Positions 35,265 to 47,369 of a DNA stretch of 64,000 nt are shown piece by piece. A model generated the notes under the pieces. The model was not told the origin of the DNA. It did no database searches and worked only from the letters and a program-made list of their open reading frames with translations. The translations under genes were made by a program, and so were the position numbers. The stretch is from Petaurus breviceps papuanus (lineage: Eukaryota; Chordata; Mammalia; Diprotodontia; Petauridae). The stretch lies in contig JAMXIF010000015.1 of the NCBI GenBank assembly GCA_028583685.1, forward strand, positions 64,832,549-64,896,548, in the 5' to 3' direction. Position 1 is the first letter of the stretch. Every line of letters begins with the position of its first letter.

Positions 35265-35450
35265 GAATTCTTCTAGCTCTTGCTTGTCCTTCATTCTCAA
35301 AGAGGACCATGATATCATAACTTTCAAGTGAATTTTATTTAAGTTAGGGAAGCTTGTGCAAAGTCACCAGCCTCACTTTCTCCTCCAGAGCCTTCTGTGT
35401 CCAGTGGTAAGACATAGATCAGGATGACTGGAGAGGACAAACTACTTAGG
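35265..35450 (+). repeat. Marsupial interspersed repeat, unnamed
   Basis: The segment with TTCTCAAAGAGGACCATGAT, GTGCAAAGTCACCAGCCTCA and ATAGATCAGGATGACTGGAG resembles an interspersed repeat I associate with marsupial genomes. I cannot give its family. Confidence 0.4.
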
Positions 35451-35469
35451 GAGTCAAAAATGATATTTT

Positions 35470-35660
35470 TCAAATCAAGTCAGTAAAAATTTATTGGCCC
35501 TGGGCCAAGCACCAGTGGATATAAAAAGGAGCAAAAATAGTCCCAGCTTCAAGGAGTATACAATGTAATGGGATTATGTTCAAACAAGCTCGATGCAGGA
35601 AAAACTGCAGATAATGGCAGAGGAAAGCCACCAATGTTAATGAGAACTGGGAAAGACTTC
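35470..35660 (+). repeat. Long old marsupial repeat, fragment C, left part
   Basis: AAAAATTTATTGGCCCTGGG, then CAGCTTCAAGGAGTATACAA, then GGGAAAGACTTC. It is split by LTR copy 2 and resumes at 36853. Confidence 0.5.
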
Positions 35661-36852
35661 TGTAATGCCAAGCAAAGGCAACTTCCCAAGGATCAAAATA
35701 CCAGCATAGCTGCTCTCCATTTTATTTGGTGAGAAATTAAAAACAGAGAAAAACAAAATATAGCATAATTCAAAATGCAGCATTCACCAAGTGTAATTCA
35801 ATAATTTCCAAGTACTACTCTACCCCTGGACATTACATTTATTTAGTCAAGCACAAAGCCCCTCTCTCAAATGGAGATTAGTTTCCAACCACAAACAAAG
35901 TACATTCATTTGGTCAGTCACAGAACACAAAAGAATCAAAAGTTTCCCACCTCTGGATCACAACTGAAAAGGCTCCCTACCCCAGAGTTACAAAAAGCTC
36001 AAGCACAGCATTTAATACCCAAAGAGAGATCTTTTCTTCATCTTGACCCAAGGCAAGTTCTCAGCAATCTTTCTCCTGGGGATACAAAGCTTAGCAGGGA
36101 CACAAGATACATTGCCAGTGTCCTCATTGATTCATTCTCTGTCTGCAGAACAGTCCTAGGACCCCTGAAAATATTACCAAAACTCTCTTCCAGGATTTCT
36201 GTAAAGATATAACAAGAAAATCCTTCTTCAGGGCTTCTGAACCAACAGCAAGGTTCCAGGACCTCTGCAACAACAGCACTGGTCTTCACCAGTGGGGAAA
36301 ATTCACTCTCTGTCTGAAGAACAATCTCAGGACCCCAGAACCAACAGCAAGGTTCCAGAATCTCTGCAACAACAGCACTGTCCTTCACCAGTAGATGCAA
36401 ATCATTTTCTGTCTGTAGAACAGTCTCTGAACCCCTGAACCAGCAGCAAGGTTCCAGGACCTCTGCAACAACAGGACTGTCCTTCACCAGTGCACAGATC
36501 TGACCAAAAAACATCAAAACAGACAGAGAAAGTACCAGCATAACAGTCATGTCTCCTCAGTCCTTGGAAGCTCTGGGTGGCAGCTCTCAAAACCCTGGGC
36601 AGTTCGAACTGGCCCTCAGCAATCCTCTCCATCTCTCTGCCTCCATGATCCTGCTTCCAAAAAAAATTCTCCTTCCTTTCTCTCTGCTTTTGCCTTTCTA
36701 AATTCACGTCACCAGCTCCTCCCAGTTCAGCCCTCTCTTTTCATGTCAACAAGTCCATCCCATAAGTGGGATTCACAAGCTCTGGATTTTAACACAATCA
36801 ATACAAAAACCAAGCCAATACAGGGGGATCTTTAAATTCCATTATTATTACA
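35661..36852 (-). mobile_element. Solo LTR, copy 2 (minus)
   Basis: Same family as 10233-11546, reversed. A perfect 5-bp duplication ACTTC lies at 35656-35660 and 36853-36857. The poly(A) signal is at 35726-35721 on minus. Internal units are 99 bp (spacing of CTCTGCAA at 36263, 36362 and 36461). It is a solo LTR fossil that looks whole at both ends and is the most diverged of the four copies, so probably the oldest. Confidence 0.85.
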
Positions 36853-37719
36853 ACTTCTTACAGAGATGGGGCTTATAACTAAGACTTTTAAAAAGTCAGA
36901 AAAAAACATCAAGGTGGTGAGGAAGAAAAAGAGAATTCAAGACATAGGATATAGTCACTAAGAATGTCTAGAATCATGTGATAGACTGAGGTACAAGGAA
37001 CAGAAAGGGGGCCAGTATCACTAGTTTGTAGAATAGAAAGTGTCTTCATAAAAATTAGGAAGATTCTATGTTATGGATGACTTTTAAGGTCAGATGATTT
37101 TATATTTGATATATCTGGTAACTACTGGAATTTATTAAATATGGGAGTTATGTGATAAGATTTACACTTTAGCAAAATCAATTTGAAAGATCAGTAGATG
37201 ATAGATTAGAGGGGGAGAGATTTGAGATAAGTAGATTAACCCAAATTATAGGTATAACAATACTTCAGGAGCTAGGTATATATGACAGATATTATGAAGA
37301 TAAAAATGTCATAACTTTGAAAGTGATTGAATATGAGGGGGAAGAAAGAGATAGGGAAAAATCAAGGATGACACCCTAGGATGAGAACCTAGGTGACTGG
37401 GGAGATGATGATACTTTCAATGGAAATACCAAAGCTAGGAGTTGGGGTGCCTTTTCAGGGGAAAATAATGGCCTCCCTTTTGGATATGTTGATTTCAAGG
37501 TGTTTATGACAAATCCAGCTTGAAATGTCCAATAGACAGTCAGAGATTGAAGATTAGAGCTTAGGAAAGCAGTTAGAGCTGTGCAAACAGGTGTGAGAAT
37601 GATCTACACAGAGATCATATCTGAAACTATATGAAATGGAGAGAACACTGAATAAAATAGTATAGAAGAAGAAGAGAAGATGGTCCAGGACAGATCCTTG
37701 GGTGATAACCACTTACAGT
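36853..37719 (+). repeat. Long old marsupial repeat, fragment C, right part
   Basis: Landmarks in family order: GAACAGAAAGGGGGCCAGTA, AAATCAATTTGAAAGATCAG, GGATGACACCCTAGGATGAG, GATATGTTGATTTCAAGGTG and GTCCAGGACAGATCCTTGGG. It is the most complete statement of the middle of the family in this window. Confidence 0.55.
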
Positions 37720-37729
37720 AAGATTCTGT

Positions 37730-37898
37730 TGTGGCGGCCAGGTGCTACAGTGAATAGAGTACCAGTCCTGGACTCAGGGAGACCTGAGTTCAAATCCAGC
37801 CTCAGATGCTTAACACTTACTAGCCATGTGACCTTGGGTAAGTCACTTAACCCCAATTGCCCTGCCTTTCCCCCTCCAAAAAGAAAAAAACAAAAAGG
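37730..37898 (+). mobile_element. Short CORE-SINE (MAR1-related)
   Basis: GGCGGCCAGGTGCTACAGTG at the head, GACCTGAGTTCAAATCCAGC as box B and GTGACCTTGGGTAAGTCACT as core. A perfect 10-bp duplication AAGATTCTGT lies at 37720-37729 and 37899-37908. It interrupts the old repeat. Confidence 0.93.
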
Positions 37899-37908
37899 AA
37901 GATTCTGT

Positions 37909-39129
37909 AAGTGATTCCTAGGGGAACATGGATTCCAACTTGATTAGGACACCACTATATTTAGTATCTCACTGATACAAACCTTGAGTTTTTGATTCCA
38001 GATCTTGAGAGAAAATATAAGTTACTCACACACAGAGATCTTTCCAAGTGATGAAGTCATATAGCATTAGTAAACCTGTGTGTTTTTAGTTCAAGGTGTT
38101 TTGAGTGGTTATAGAATATTTTTCGGAAGGTCTAAAATCATTCTTAACTTGAAAATGAGGGGAATAGGTTACAAAACAAAAGCTAAGGGAGATATGCATA
38201 TAACAATGTGTTGCATAAGTCAGTATTCAGCAAATGGTGAAGATCTAAAGAAAAGTTTCCAGTACATTGCATGAGCTTCCTATGAAGAAATTACATAAGG
38301 AGGTGGACAAGATTCACACAGGATCAAAACATGTGGCTGTGTTTCAAAAATTACCATTGGAAAGAGTTTTTGACATCTCTATGAGATGTCAAAAACATTG
38401 AAAAGCTGAAATATTAAGGTAAATACAAAAAAAATTAAGTATGTCATTTTAGATCTTAATTGAGCAGAGTGCTATTATTTCTTGAAGACCACAAGATTTC
38501 TCATTGTTTAATAGTTCTTTTCTTTATTTTTACCCTTTCTTTAATAAATAATTTTGGACTGAATTTAGGATGATGCAAATCTACCATATTTTCAGTGTCC
38601 TCAATTTTTGCTTGATGTTTCAGGAAGGTAAATTAAAATGATTTGAATAAACCCTCAGAAAATCTTACCTGCTTGTATATGCTTAAATTTTATCTAATGC
38701 ATTTATTATTCATTAAGAAGTGGGAATAAAGACCATAAAGAACTTTATTAGAATCCGTGAAATAGAGCTACATTTGAGAAGGAATTGCTGATTATCTAGA
38801 GTTAGTCTAAGTATCATCTTGTGATTTCTGATCCTATGGTTAGAAAGTACGTAAAGATTTGATTTTGAAAATATGAACTTAAAATTCATAAATATACATA
38901 AAACTCATGTAAACATTTAATATACTATCATCTTTGTTAGAATGTGAGCTTCCTGAGGGGCAGATCCCATTTCTATCTCCTTTGACTCAAAGATCATATA
39001 AATATATGAAAGAAAAATAATGGATTATCATCTTTATTTGTTTTTATTGGGGGTAGCAAAAGCTTTTAGTGAAAAGAGTAACAGTTTTGGAGCCTGATTA
39101 CTTTCAAATCTTATCTCTGCAAATTACAG
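37909..39129. other. Mostly unclassified
   Basis: Nothing coding. A perfect short inverted repeat lies at 38366-38396 and a weak THER1-type tail at 38935-39010 (GAATGTGAGCTTCCTGAGGG). Confidence 0.55.
38366..38396. repeat. Perfect 14-bp inverted repeat, 3-nt spacer
   Basis: GTTTTTGACATCTC (38366-38379), TAT, then GAGATGTCAAAAAC (38383-38396) are exact reverse complements. It is too short for a microRNA hairpin. Origin unknown. Confidence 0.95.
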
Positions 39130-39202
39130 AATTGCACATTTTTAGGATTGGAAGGGTGCTCAGAAATCACTCATCTAATTCGACCCTTTGATTTTATATA
39201 TT
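39130..39202 (+). mobile_element. MIR3-like SINE, left part (interrupted by HAL1)
   Basis: TTAGGATTGGAAGGGTGCTC and TTTGATTTTATATATTAGAA; it resumes at 42097 with TGCAGAGAAGTGATTTGC and CACACAG. Confidence 0.75.
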
Positions 39203-39214
39203 AGAAAAGTGAGG

Positions 39215-42084
39215 GGGCGGAGCCAAGATGGCGGAGTAGAAGCATGACCTTCCCGCAGCTCTGGCTTCCACCCTCCCCAATCCATGTAAAAAGGGGACTC
39301 TAAACAAACTTTGGAGCTGCAGAACCCACAAAATGACACAGAGAAGCTAACCTCACGCTGAGGACAGCCCAGCAGGCCAGCAGGAATCCAGTGCAGGGCT
39401 CTGGGAGCCCAGCCCAGACCCATGCCTAGGCTTTAGCCCCAGGGCGGGCCTGACCAGCCGCCAGCCAGAGGGACTCCAGATCAGCAGCAGCTGTGGCTGT
39501 TTCCAGATTTATCAACACATAGACACAAAGGACAAAACGAGAGGTCAGTACAGTCTGGACTTTGGGACCAGTAAGTGGGAGTGCATGGCTTTTACCATCA
39601 GGGCGAAAAAGCCACTGAGACACCAGCACATCCAGCCAGGGCCACATGGCAGCTTCAGCTCCTGGCCTGCAGAGTGTAGGGGGACAAAGCACCAGTCTGA
39701 GGGGTAATCGCTCTTGCTTTAACCTGCTTGGATCTGGATTGCAGTCTAGGGTGGAGGTTCTGGGGCATGTGTCCAGCTTGCCAGAGGGTGTGGAGACCTC
39801 AGAGAGGGCAGTCATCTAATACCTCCAGCAACTGAGAAAACCCCAGCATGTGGGACAAAAGCTCCCCTGTCTGGTAGCAGAGCCCTACTGTGGCAAAAAG
39901 CCCAAAAGTCAAGTAATTCAGTGGCAAAATGAGCAGGCAAAGGAGACAAAGCAGACAGAAGATTCCAACAATACTCTCCTATTTTGGGGACAAAAAGGAG
40001 CAAAGCATGGAACAGGAGGAAAACAGTGAAGTCAGAACTCCTGCACCGAAAGCTTCAAATGAAAATGCAAGCTGGTTACAGGCCATAGAGGACCTTAAGA
40101 AGGATTTTGAAAACCAAATAAGAGAAGTGGAGGAAAAATTGGGAAGAGAAATGAGAACAATGCAAGAAAATTATGAGAGTCAACAGACTAACTGACTAAA
40201 ATAATATCTTAAAAAACAGACTGACTCAAATGGCAAAAAAGGCCCAAAAAAGGCAATGAGGAGAAGAATGCCTTAAAAAGACGAATTTCCCTGATGGAAA
40301 AAGAATCTCAAAAACTCAATGAGGAGAATCATTGTTTCAGAATTAGATTGGAACAAATGGAATCTAATGACTCTATGAGAAATGCTTATAGATGCTGTTA
40401 AACAGATCCAAACTAATGAAAGAATAGAAGGCAATGTGAAATATCTCATGGGAAAAACCACTGACCTGGAAAACAGATACAGGAGAGATAATTTAAAAAT
40501 TATTGGACTGCCTGAAAGCCATGACCAAAGTAAGAACCTTGAAATCATCCTCCAGGAAGTTCTCAAACAAAACTGCCCTGATGTTTTAGTACCAGAGGGC
40601 AAAATAGAGGTTTAAAGAATCCACTGATTACCTCCTGAAAAAGATCCCAAAAAGAACACTCCTAGGAATATTATAGCCAGGTTCCGGAATTCCTAGATTA
40701 AGGAGAGAATATTACAAGGAGCAAGGAAGAAACAATTTGAATATTGTGGAAACACAATCAGGATAACCCAGGATCTGGCAGCTTCTACACTGAGGGATCA
40801 AAGGGATTGGAATATGATATTCCAGAGGTCAAAGGAACTGGGATTAAAACCAAGAGTCACCTACCTAGCAAAACTGAGTATCATGTTTCAGGGTAAAATA
40901 TGGTCATTCAGTGGAATAGAGGACTTTCAAGCATTCTTGCTGAAAAAAAACAGAATTGAATAGAAAATTTGACATTCAGATACAAGAAGCAAGAGAAGCA
41001 TGAGAAGGTAAACAGGGAAAAGGAATCATAAGGAACTTATCAAAGTTGAACTATTAACATTCCTACATGGAAAAACAATAATTGTAACTTATGAAACTTT
41101 TCTCAGTTGTTGAAGGGATTAGAAATATATATATGTATGTATATATATATATATATACATATATATGACTATATATAAGGGTATATGGGCATATGAATAC
41201 ATATGTAAATGTGTGTATATATATTTACAGGTATACATAGATAGAGGGCACAGGTCCAATTTAACAGGAAGGGATGATACTTAAAAGGTGAAATTAAGAG
41301 GTGAGAGGAATATAATGAGAGGAGATGGGAAGAAACAGCATGGGGTTAACTATCTCATACAGAAGAGGCAAGGGGCAATGGTTACAATGGAGGGAAAGAA
41401 CAGGAAGGCAAAAGGGAATGGGTCAACCTTATTCCCATTAAATTTGGCTTGAGGAGGAAGTAAAATACACACTAAATAGGGTATCTCACCCTCCAGGAGA
41501 ACTGGGGGGAAGGGGATGAGAGGGGGGTTTATAGAAGGGAGGGTAGGCTGGCGGGGAAGGAGGTTGGAAGCACTCACTTTTGAAAATAGACAGGATCAAA
41601 GTGGAGAGTAGAGTGGATGGGAGGTGGGATGGGGGGGAGTGAAGAGTAATCAGTTTTTTACAATGTATCTACTATGTTATTGTTTTGCATTAGCCACACA
41701 TGTGCAACCTATACTGAACTTCGTATCTTCCCAGTAGGGGTGGGTGACGGGGAAGGAGGGGAATTAATCTGGAATTTTAAGTTTTGGAATCAAATATTCA
41801 AATATGCATATGTATGTATGTATATACTATAATTAATACCATCTTACATGTAATTGGGAAATGGGATGTGCAGGCACTGAGGCATAGAGATCCACTGGAA
41901 AAGTGGAAAGGGTTATGGGGGAAAATGTGGTAGAGAGCAGATTGGAGGAGGGGATATCCTGTGGGACTGCTATTTTAGGGGGGTTGGTGGGGGAGAAAGG
42001 GGGAGGAAATTTGTAATTCAAAATCTGGCGGAAAGGGATGATGTAAATAAGAAGTTAATGAAGCATTAAAAAAATAAAAGAAAA
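39215..42084 (+). mobile_element. Full-length HAL1-type half LINE-1
   Basis: Bounded by a perfect 12-bp duplication AGAAAAGTGAGG (39203-39214 and 42085-42096). It starts GGGCGGAGCCAAGATGGC. 5'UTR to about 39928. ORF1 begins near 39929 (MSRQRRQSRQKIP, coiled coil with EDLKKDFENQIREVEEKLG). A frame at 40382-40615 holds the RRM-region motif RRDNLKIIGLPESHDQ typical of L1 ORF1 proteins. The ORF1 frame is broken at least twice. The 3' region has a TATG microsatellite (41125-41230) and a purine-rich end with an A-rich tail. There is no ORF2. The length of 2.87 kb and the intact ends define the full HAL1 plan in this window. Confidence 0.92.
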
Positions 42085-42096
42085 AGAAAAGTGAGG

Positions 42097-42224
42097 TGCA
42101 GAGAAGTGATTTGCTAAAGTCACACAGGAAGCAATCATTTATTTCTATGAGTTTTAGCTATTTAATTTGTAAAATTAAGGAATTAGATTCAATCATTCTC
42201 AGGTAAAATTTAGCTCTAAGGCTT
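42097..42224 (+). mobile_element. MIR3-like SINE, right part, and flank
   Basis: Continuation of 39130-39202 after the HAL1; the rest before 42225 is unclassified. Confidence 0.65.
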
Positions 42225-42345
42225 ATACAAACTGACACTGAGTGAGAAGAGCAGAACAAGGAGAAATTTGTACACAGTTATAAACACAATGTATGTGTGA
42301 TGACCAATTTTGATAGACTGGACTCTTCTCAGCAATGTAGGGTTA
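42225..42345 (+). mobile_element. LINE-1 3' end, left part (interrupted by LTR copy 3)
   Basis: AAACTGACACTGAGTGAGAA, AGCAGAACAAGGAGAA and GACTCTTCTCAGCAATG match the L1 3' region; it continues at 43487. Confidence 0.8.
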
Positions 42346-43486
42346 TGTAATGTAATGCGAAGGAAAGGCAACTTCCCAAGGTTCAAAATACCAGCATAGA
42401 TGCTCTCCATTTTATTCAGTGACAAATTAAGAACAGAGAAGATCAAAATATGACATCATTCAAAATACAGCATTTACTAAGTGTGATTAAATAATCTCCA
42501 AGTACTACCCCACCCCATGACCTTCCATTCATTCAATCAATTACAAAGTCCCTATTCTAAATACTACTCCACCCCTAGGCAGTACCTTCTTTTAGTCCAT
42601 CACAAAGCCCCTCTTCTCAAATGGAGATTAGTTTCCAATCATAAGTAAAGTACTTTCATATGTTCAATCATAGAACACAAAAAGGTCAAAAGTTCCCCAC
42701 CCCTGGATCACAATTGAATCTATCCCAGAGTTACAACAAGTTTAAGCACAGCACTTAATATCCAAATGGAGGTCTTTTCTTCATCTTGACACTAGGCAAG
42801 TTCTCAGCAATCTTTGTTCCTGGGGAGACAAAGCTTAGCAAGGTGACAAGATACATTGCCAGTCTCTTCATTAATTCATTCTCTGTCTGCAGAACAGTCC
42901 TAGAACCCCTGAAAACATTAGCAAAACCCTCTCCCAGGATTTCTGTAAACATACAACAAAAAAATCCTTCTTCAGGGCTTCAGAACCAACAGAAAGGTTC
43001 CCAGACCCCTGCAACAACAGCACTGTCCTTCACCAGTGGACAGTATTCACTCTCTGTCTGCAGGACAGTCTCAGTAGCTCTTAACCAACAGCCAGTTTCC
43101 AGAAACTTCTTCAACAACAGGACTGTCTTTCACCAGTGGACAAATCTGGCAAAACAACATCAAAACAGACAGACAAAGTACCAGCAAAACAGCCATGTCT
43201 CCTCAGTCCTTGGCAGCTCTGGGGGCAGGTCTCAAAAGTCCAGGGCAATTCAAAGTGGCCCTCAGCAATCTTCTCAGTCTTTGCCTCCACAAGTGCTGCT
43301 TCCAAAAGGTTCTTCTGCCTCTCTCTTGTGTCTCTCAAAATCTACATCACCAGCTCCTCCCAGTTCAGGACTTTTCACATCAACAAGTCCATCCCCCAGG
43401 TGGGATTAACAAGCTCTGGGTTTTAACACAATCAGTTCGAAAACCAAGCCAATACAGGGGGATCTTTATATTCCATTACTATCACA
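42346..43486 (-). mobile_element. Solo LTR, copy 3 (minus)
   Basis: Same family as copy 1. Perfect 5-bp duplication GGTTA at 42341-42345 and 43487-43491. The poly(A) signal is at 42416-42411 on minus. It is 1141 bp long with fewer internal units than copy 1. It looks whole as a solo LTR and interrupts an L1 3' end. Confidence 0.9.
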
Positions 43487-43860
43487 GGTTATAAGACAAC
43501 TTATGTCTACATAAGAGAGAGACGTCTACATTCAGGGAAAGGACTAGAAAGAACAGAGTTTGAATGCAGATTGAAGCAAACTACCTGCTCTCTTTTTTTT
43601 TTCTTGTTTGGTTTTGTTTCCTCTTTCCCATTGTCCATTCCATCTGTTACAATCCTTCTTTATAACCTGACTAATGTCTAAAGGGAAAGTATTTGCAGAT
43701 CCTATACTTAATTGCATGCCTCCATGAATGAGGGGGGGGGAGAAGAGTGAGGGGTAAAAAATTTGAAACTCAAGGGATTGTGGAACTGAACCTTGTAAAC
43801 TAAGAGTAAATAAACAAATTAATAAAGACAAAAAAACTGTCAAAAAAAATAAAGATTTAC
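43487..43860 (+). mobile_element. LINE-1 3' end, right part
   Basis: GTTTGAATGCAGATTGAAGC, TGACTAATGTCTAAAGGGAA and an A-rich end with AATAAA-type runs. The minus frame at 43843-43544 is its antisense. Confidence 0.8.
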
Positions 43861-43989
43861 CTCTAAGTACTAGGAACCCAGCAGTCTGTGAAATGTGTAG
43901 ACTTTATGTAAAGCTTTCCTTGATGCTTCTGGTTGTTACTGGCCTCTTTCTCCCTAGATTACCATGAATTTTCTTACCTTTTAACATAG

Positions 43990-44063
43990 AGGAAGAGGAA
44001 TAATGTAGAAAGATAGATAGCTAGAGAGATAGAGAGATAGATAGGTAGATAGATAGATGATAC

Positions 44064-44132
<69 letters not shown>

Positions 44133-44136
44133 AAAA
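43990..44136. repeat. (GATA)n microsatellite
   Basis: Imperfect at the left, pure AGAT/GATA units at about 44062-44132. Likely polymorphic. Confidence 0.97.
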
Positions 44137-44169
44137 ATAAATATATATGTATAGATATAAATACATCCA

Positions 44170-44520
44170 TACAGGTGTTACTTTAAGATTTGCAAAACAC
44201 TAAAGTGTAAACAGATATTAGTTCATTTGATCATCACAACAGCCCTCTGAGGTTGATATTAGGATTATCCTCCTTTTATACATGAGGAAACTGAGACTGA
44301 CAGGTCAAGTGACTTTCCTAAGACGATATAGCTAGTAATGGCTAGTATTTCAAACACATCTTATTAAGTCCAATGTTATATCTTCTATGCCACATTGATC
44401 CTCAGTGGAATGTAAGTTTCTTGAGCTCAAGTACTTTTTATTTTTATCTCTATATCACTCAAACCTTTCATAATACCTTGTACTTCATGGGACATAAGTA
44501 AATGTTTGTGAAATTGAGCA
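44170..44520 (+). mobile_element. MIR/THER1-type SINE and tail
   Basis: AGTTCATTTGATCATCACAA, ATGAGGAAACTGAGACTGAC and CAAGTGACTTTCCTAAGACG, then a THER1/L2-like tail (GGAATGTAAGTTTCTTGAGC) at 44400-44520. Confidence 0.75.
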
Positions 44521-45225
44521 TTAGAAATGTGCTTTTAATTTGTGCTTTTTGCTCAAAATGCTATTTAAACTTATGATGATAAAAAGTGCCATTTATGTTA
44601 CATTTACTAGATATTAGCATATGGAAACTCATACCAAGGACACAGACAAAAATGAATCTTTAATTAGGGAGATGTGATTGTTTTCCCTATTACTAAAACA
44701 AAGTAAATGTATTTATTTTATCTATATCCTCCATTTATGAAAGCTTCTAATTTTACTTTTTTGGATCTTATATATTAAACTTCATGTTTGAAGATGTGAA
44801 GAAGTAATTATACTTTCTTCATCTCTTATTGTTCATCATTTACTGTTCTGGACATAATTCTAGGAAATGTCATTTTCCCCTTCTCCTTTCCTTACTATCC
44901 TGCAATCCAACCAAGAGGACTTAAAAACATTTCTCTGTAAATCTCCATAAAAACTAAGTTTTTAGATTGAAAGAGCTGCTAAGACAATGATATGGTTCCA
45001 GATAGAAGTACAGTAGTTTCCTGTGACAGAACATATCATCACTATATTGATTCTTCCCTCCCCAAAGAAGAAACCAAGAAGTTTGAAGGGTCTAAAAGAA
45101 TGGCCTTAGAACACACTTTGCATCTAAAACATTTTATACTGTTGTCAGTTGAGCCCTAGGGACAGGTAGGAAAGTGTTCGGAATGCCTGACACACACCAG
45201 TAGCATTCTCAATGACTTAAGCTAT
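44521..45225. other. No recognised feature
   Basis: No gene or repeat that I can support. Confidence 0.55.
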
Positions 45226-45540
45226 GCAAAATTTTCATAACTACAATCTTTTTCATAGCAAAATAATAGAACATGATGTGGGTGCCCACAAACTGGGGTA
45301 TGGCTAAACAAATGTGACAAAAGAATGTAATAGAATATCTCTGTGCTATAGAGATGTGATAAACACAAAAATCATAAAAAGACATAAAAAGATATATGAG
45401 CTGGTGCACTGAAAAACTGTTTGCATTTTAAAATTAAAATGTGAGTGACATGATGGTAGAGACTCCAGATCTTTGCCTTTCTTTACATAATCAGTGTTTG
45501 GCACATAGTCAGTGCTTAATAAATCCTTGCTGATTGATAT
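45226..45540 (+). mobile_element. LINE-1 3' fragment and THER1-type tail
   Basis: GGTGCCCACAAACTGGGGTA, TGGCTAAACAAATGTGAC and ATATCTCTGTGCTATAGAGA fit an L1 3' region. 45485-45535 has GTTTGGCACATAGTCAGTGC, a MIR/THER1-type tail. Confidence 0.65.
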
Positions 45541-46017
45541 CAGCCTGTCTTTTTATCGCCTCTACCTTATCTAACTCAGAGTCTCTATTCATTTTCTTCA
45601 ATTCAATGATGTAAACTAAAAGCCTCTAGAAGAAGCCAAAATCTGAGTAATTGTATTGAATGATCTTAGTCCCGAAGACTGGTAATATAATAACCCTCAT
45701 TGTCTCTGCAGACAGATGTAAAATGGCAAACTATGAGTGCAGAATGTTGCATTTGCTCTTAGACATAATCACACCATTGATTGTTTTTTTTTTCTTTATT
45801 GTAAGGGAAGAATTAATGTGGAGGTTTTATATCTGGCAAAGACTTGGTATAAAAAAAGCATTAGTTAAACTTATTAAAAGATTTTAATCTGTGCTGCTAA
45901 ATCTTGGCATGCCAAATGCCACTTCAACGTATCATCAAATATATTATAATCCAAACAATAATGCCTGTAAGGACTAATGAACATAAGTATATATCAAAGT
46001 GCTAGGGAAAATTATAA
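45541..46017. other. No recognised feature
   Basis: Nothing that I can support. Confidence 0.55.
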
Positions 46018-46020
46018 TGG

Positions 46021-46021
<1 letters not shown>

Positions 46022-46057
<36 letters not shown>

Positions 46058-46075
46058 TACACATATGTATATGTG
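46022..46075. repeat. (TA)n/(CATA)n microsatellite
   Basis: Alternating TA run grading into ACATATAC units. Confidence 0.95.
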
Positions 46076-46171
46076 TGTTTGTATTCTTGCAGAATTTTTT
46101 TACTATCAAATAATCAAAGATTGTATCTAATTGGCCATCATAGAATTTTTACCCTTTATGCTCACTCACAA

Positions 46172-46472
46172 TTTTATAGGGCAGTAATGGGAAAGAAATA
46201 AACATTTATAAAGTAACAACTATGTGCTACATACTGTGTTAAGTGCTTTTATAAATAGTATAACATTTAGTATTATTTTATTAGATATCACATTTTATAT
46301 ATTATCTTATATATTATATATATTATTTTATATATTATATATATTATCACATTTTATAGGGCAGTAATGGGAAAGAAATAAACATTTATAAACTAACAAC
46401 TATGTGCTACATACTGTGTTAAGTGCTTTTATAAATAGTATATCATTTAGTGTTATGTTATTAGATATTATC
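46172..46472 (+). repeat. 180-bp tandem duplication
   Basis: About 120 bases from TTTTATAGGGCAGTAATGGG are repeated 180 bases later (46172 and 46352) with only a few differences, separated by a TATATTA-rich linker. The duplicated DNA includes a MIR/THER1-like start (CAACTATGTGCTACATACTG). Confidence 0.95.
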
Positions 46473-46697
46473 ACATTGGGTAAAATGACAGCTGGCATGC
46501 TATAATCCTTTATCAATTCAGTCTGGTACTAGATCATTTGCAGTGAGGGTTGGATTCCATAAGACTTTCATGAACATTTAATAATCTAATATGAACTAGA
46601 CTGAGAGTATGCTTGAATTATGATTAGGTATACATAAGAATAAGGCAAAAAAAAACCAGAATGGGACATTGTTTCAAAATTGCTATTTAAATAAAGA

Positions 46698-46762
46698 CAT
46701 ATATATGTGTGTGTGTGTATATATATGTATATATATACGCATATGTATGTGTGTGTGTGTAT
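46698..46762. repeat. (TG/TA)n microsatellite
   Basis: Mixed TATATG and GTGTGT runs. Confidence 0.93.
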
Positions 46763-47154
46763 GGCAAGGTCTGGAACAGTTCTCTCATTTGGTCGGTGAA
46801 TTTGCTTCTAGTTATCTTCTCACATAGAGAACCACTGGCCTATAGCCAAAGATTACATTTTTGATTCCTGTCAGTGGTCTGAGAAATGGGTTCTAGTCTT
46901 TAGCATCCTTAAAGGCTCACTGAGGTGCTTCCACTTATAAATCATTATGAATATTACATCTCCCTCATCACTAGAGAGAAATGAAAGGTGCTTGAAGTCA
47001 CACTTATTTGCATTTAGTAGGTATTTAATAACTGCTTCTTAAATTTAGCAGGTGGCTGTGAGACAAAATAGATTAAAAAATGAAAGACTCACAGAATGTC
47101 CATTACCCTTTGTGGAAAAGCAAGCAAAGGACACAGGTCTACAGAGCTGAGAAA

Positions 47155-47345
47155 GAATGTCTTTGCTGTTGTTTAGTCATTTCAGTTGTGTGTAACTCTC
47201 CATCACCCCATTTGGCTTTTTTTTCTGCAAAGATACTGATGTGATTTGTCAATTCCTTCTTCAGCTCATTAAACAGATGAAGAACTAAGGCAAACATGGG
47301 TAAGTGACATGCCAATGGTCACCCAGTAATGTCCTTAAGCATTCC
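47155..47345 (-). mobile_element. MAR1 SINE fragment, minus strand
   Basis: GTTGTTTAGTCATTTCAGTT, CTCCATCACCCCATTTGGC, GATACTGATGTGATTTGTCA and AACTAAGGCAAACATGGGT follow the antisense MAR1 order; the head side is missing. Confidence 0.88.
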
Positions 47346-47369
47346 TAAGGCAAAGTTAATTGAATTTAG

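Noticed and set aside
43981-44166. Tyrosine/leucine/serine/isoleucine repeat frame on minus
   Set aside because: Translation of a (GATA)n microsatellite.
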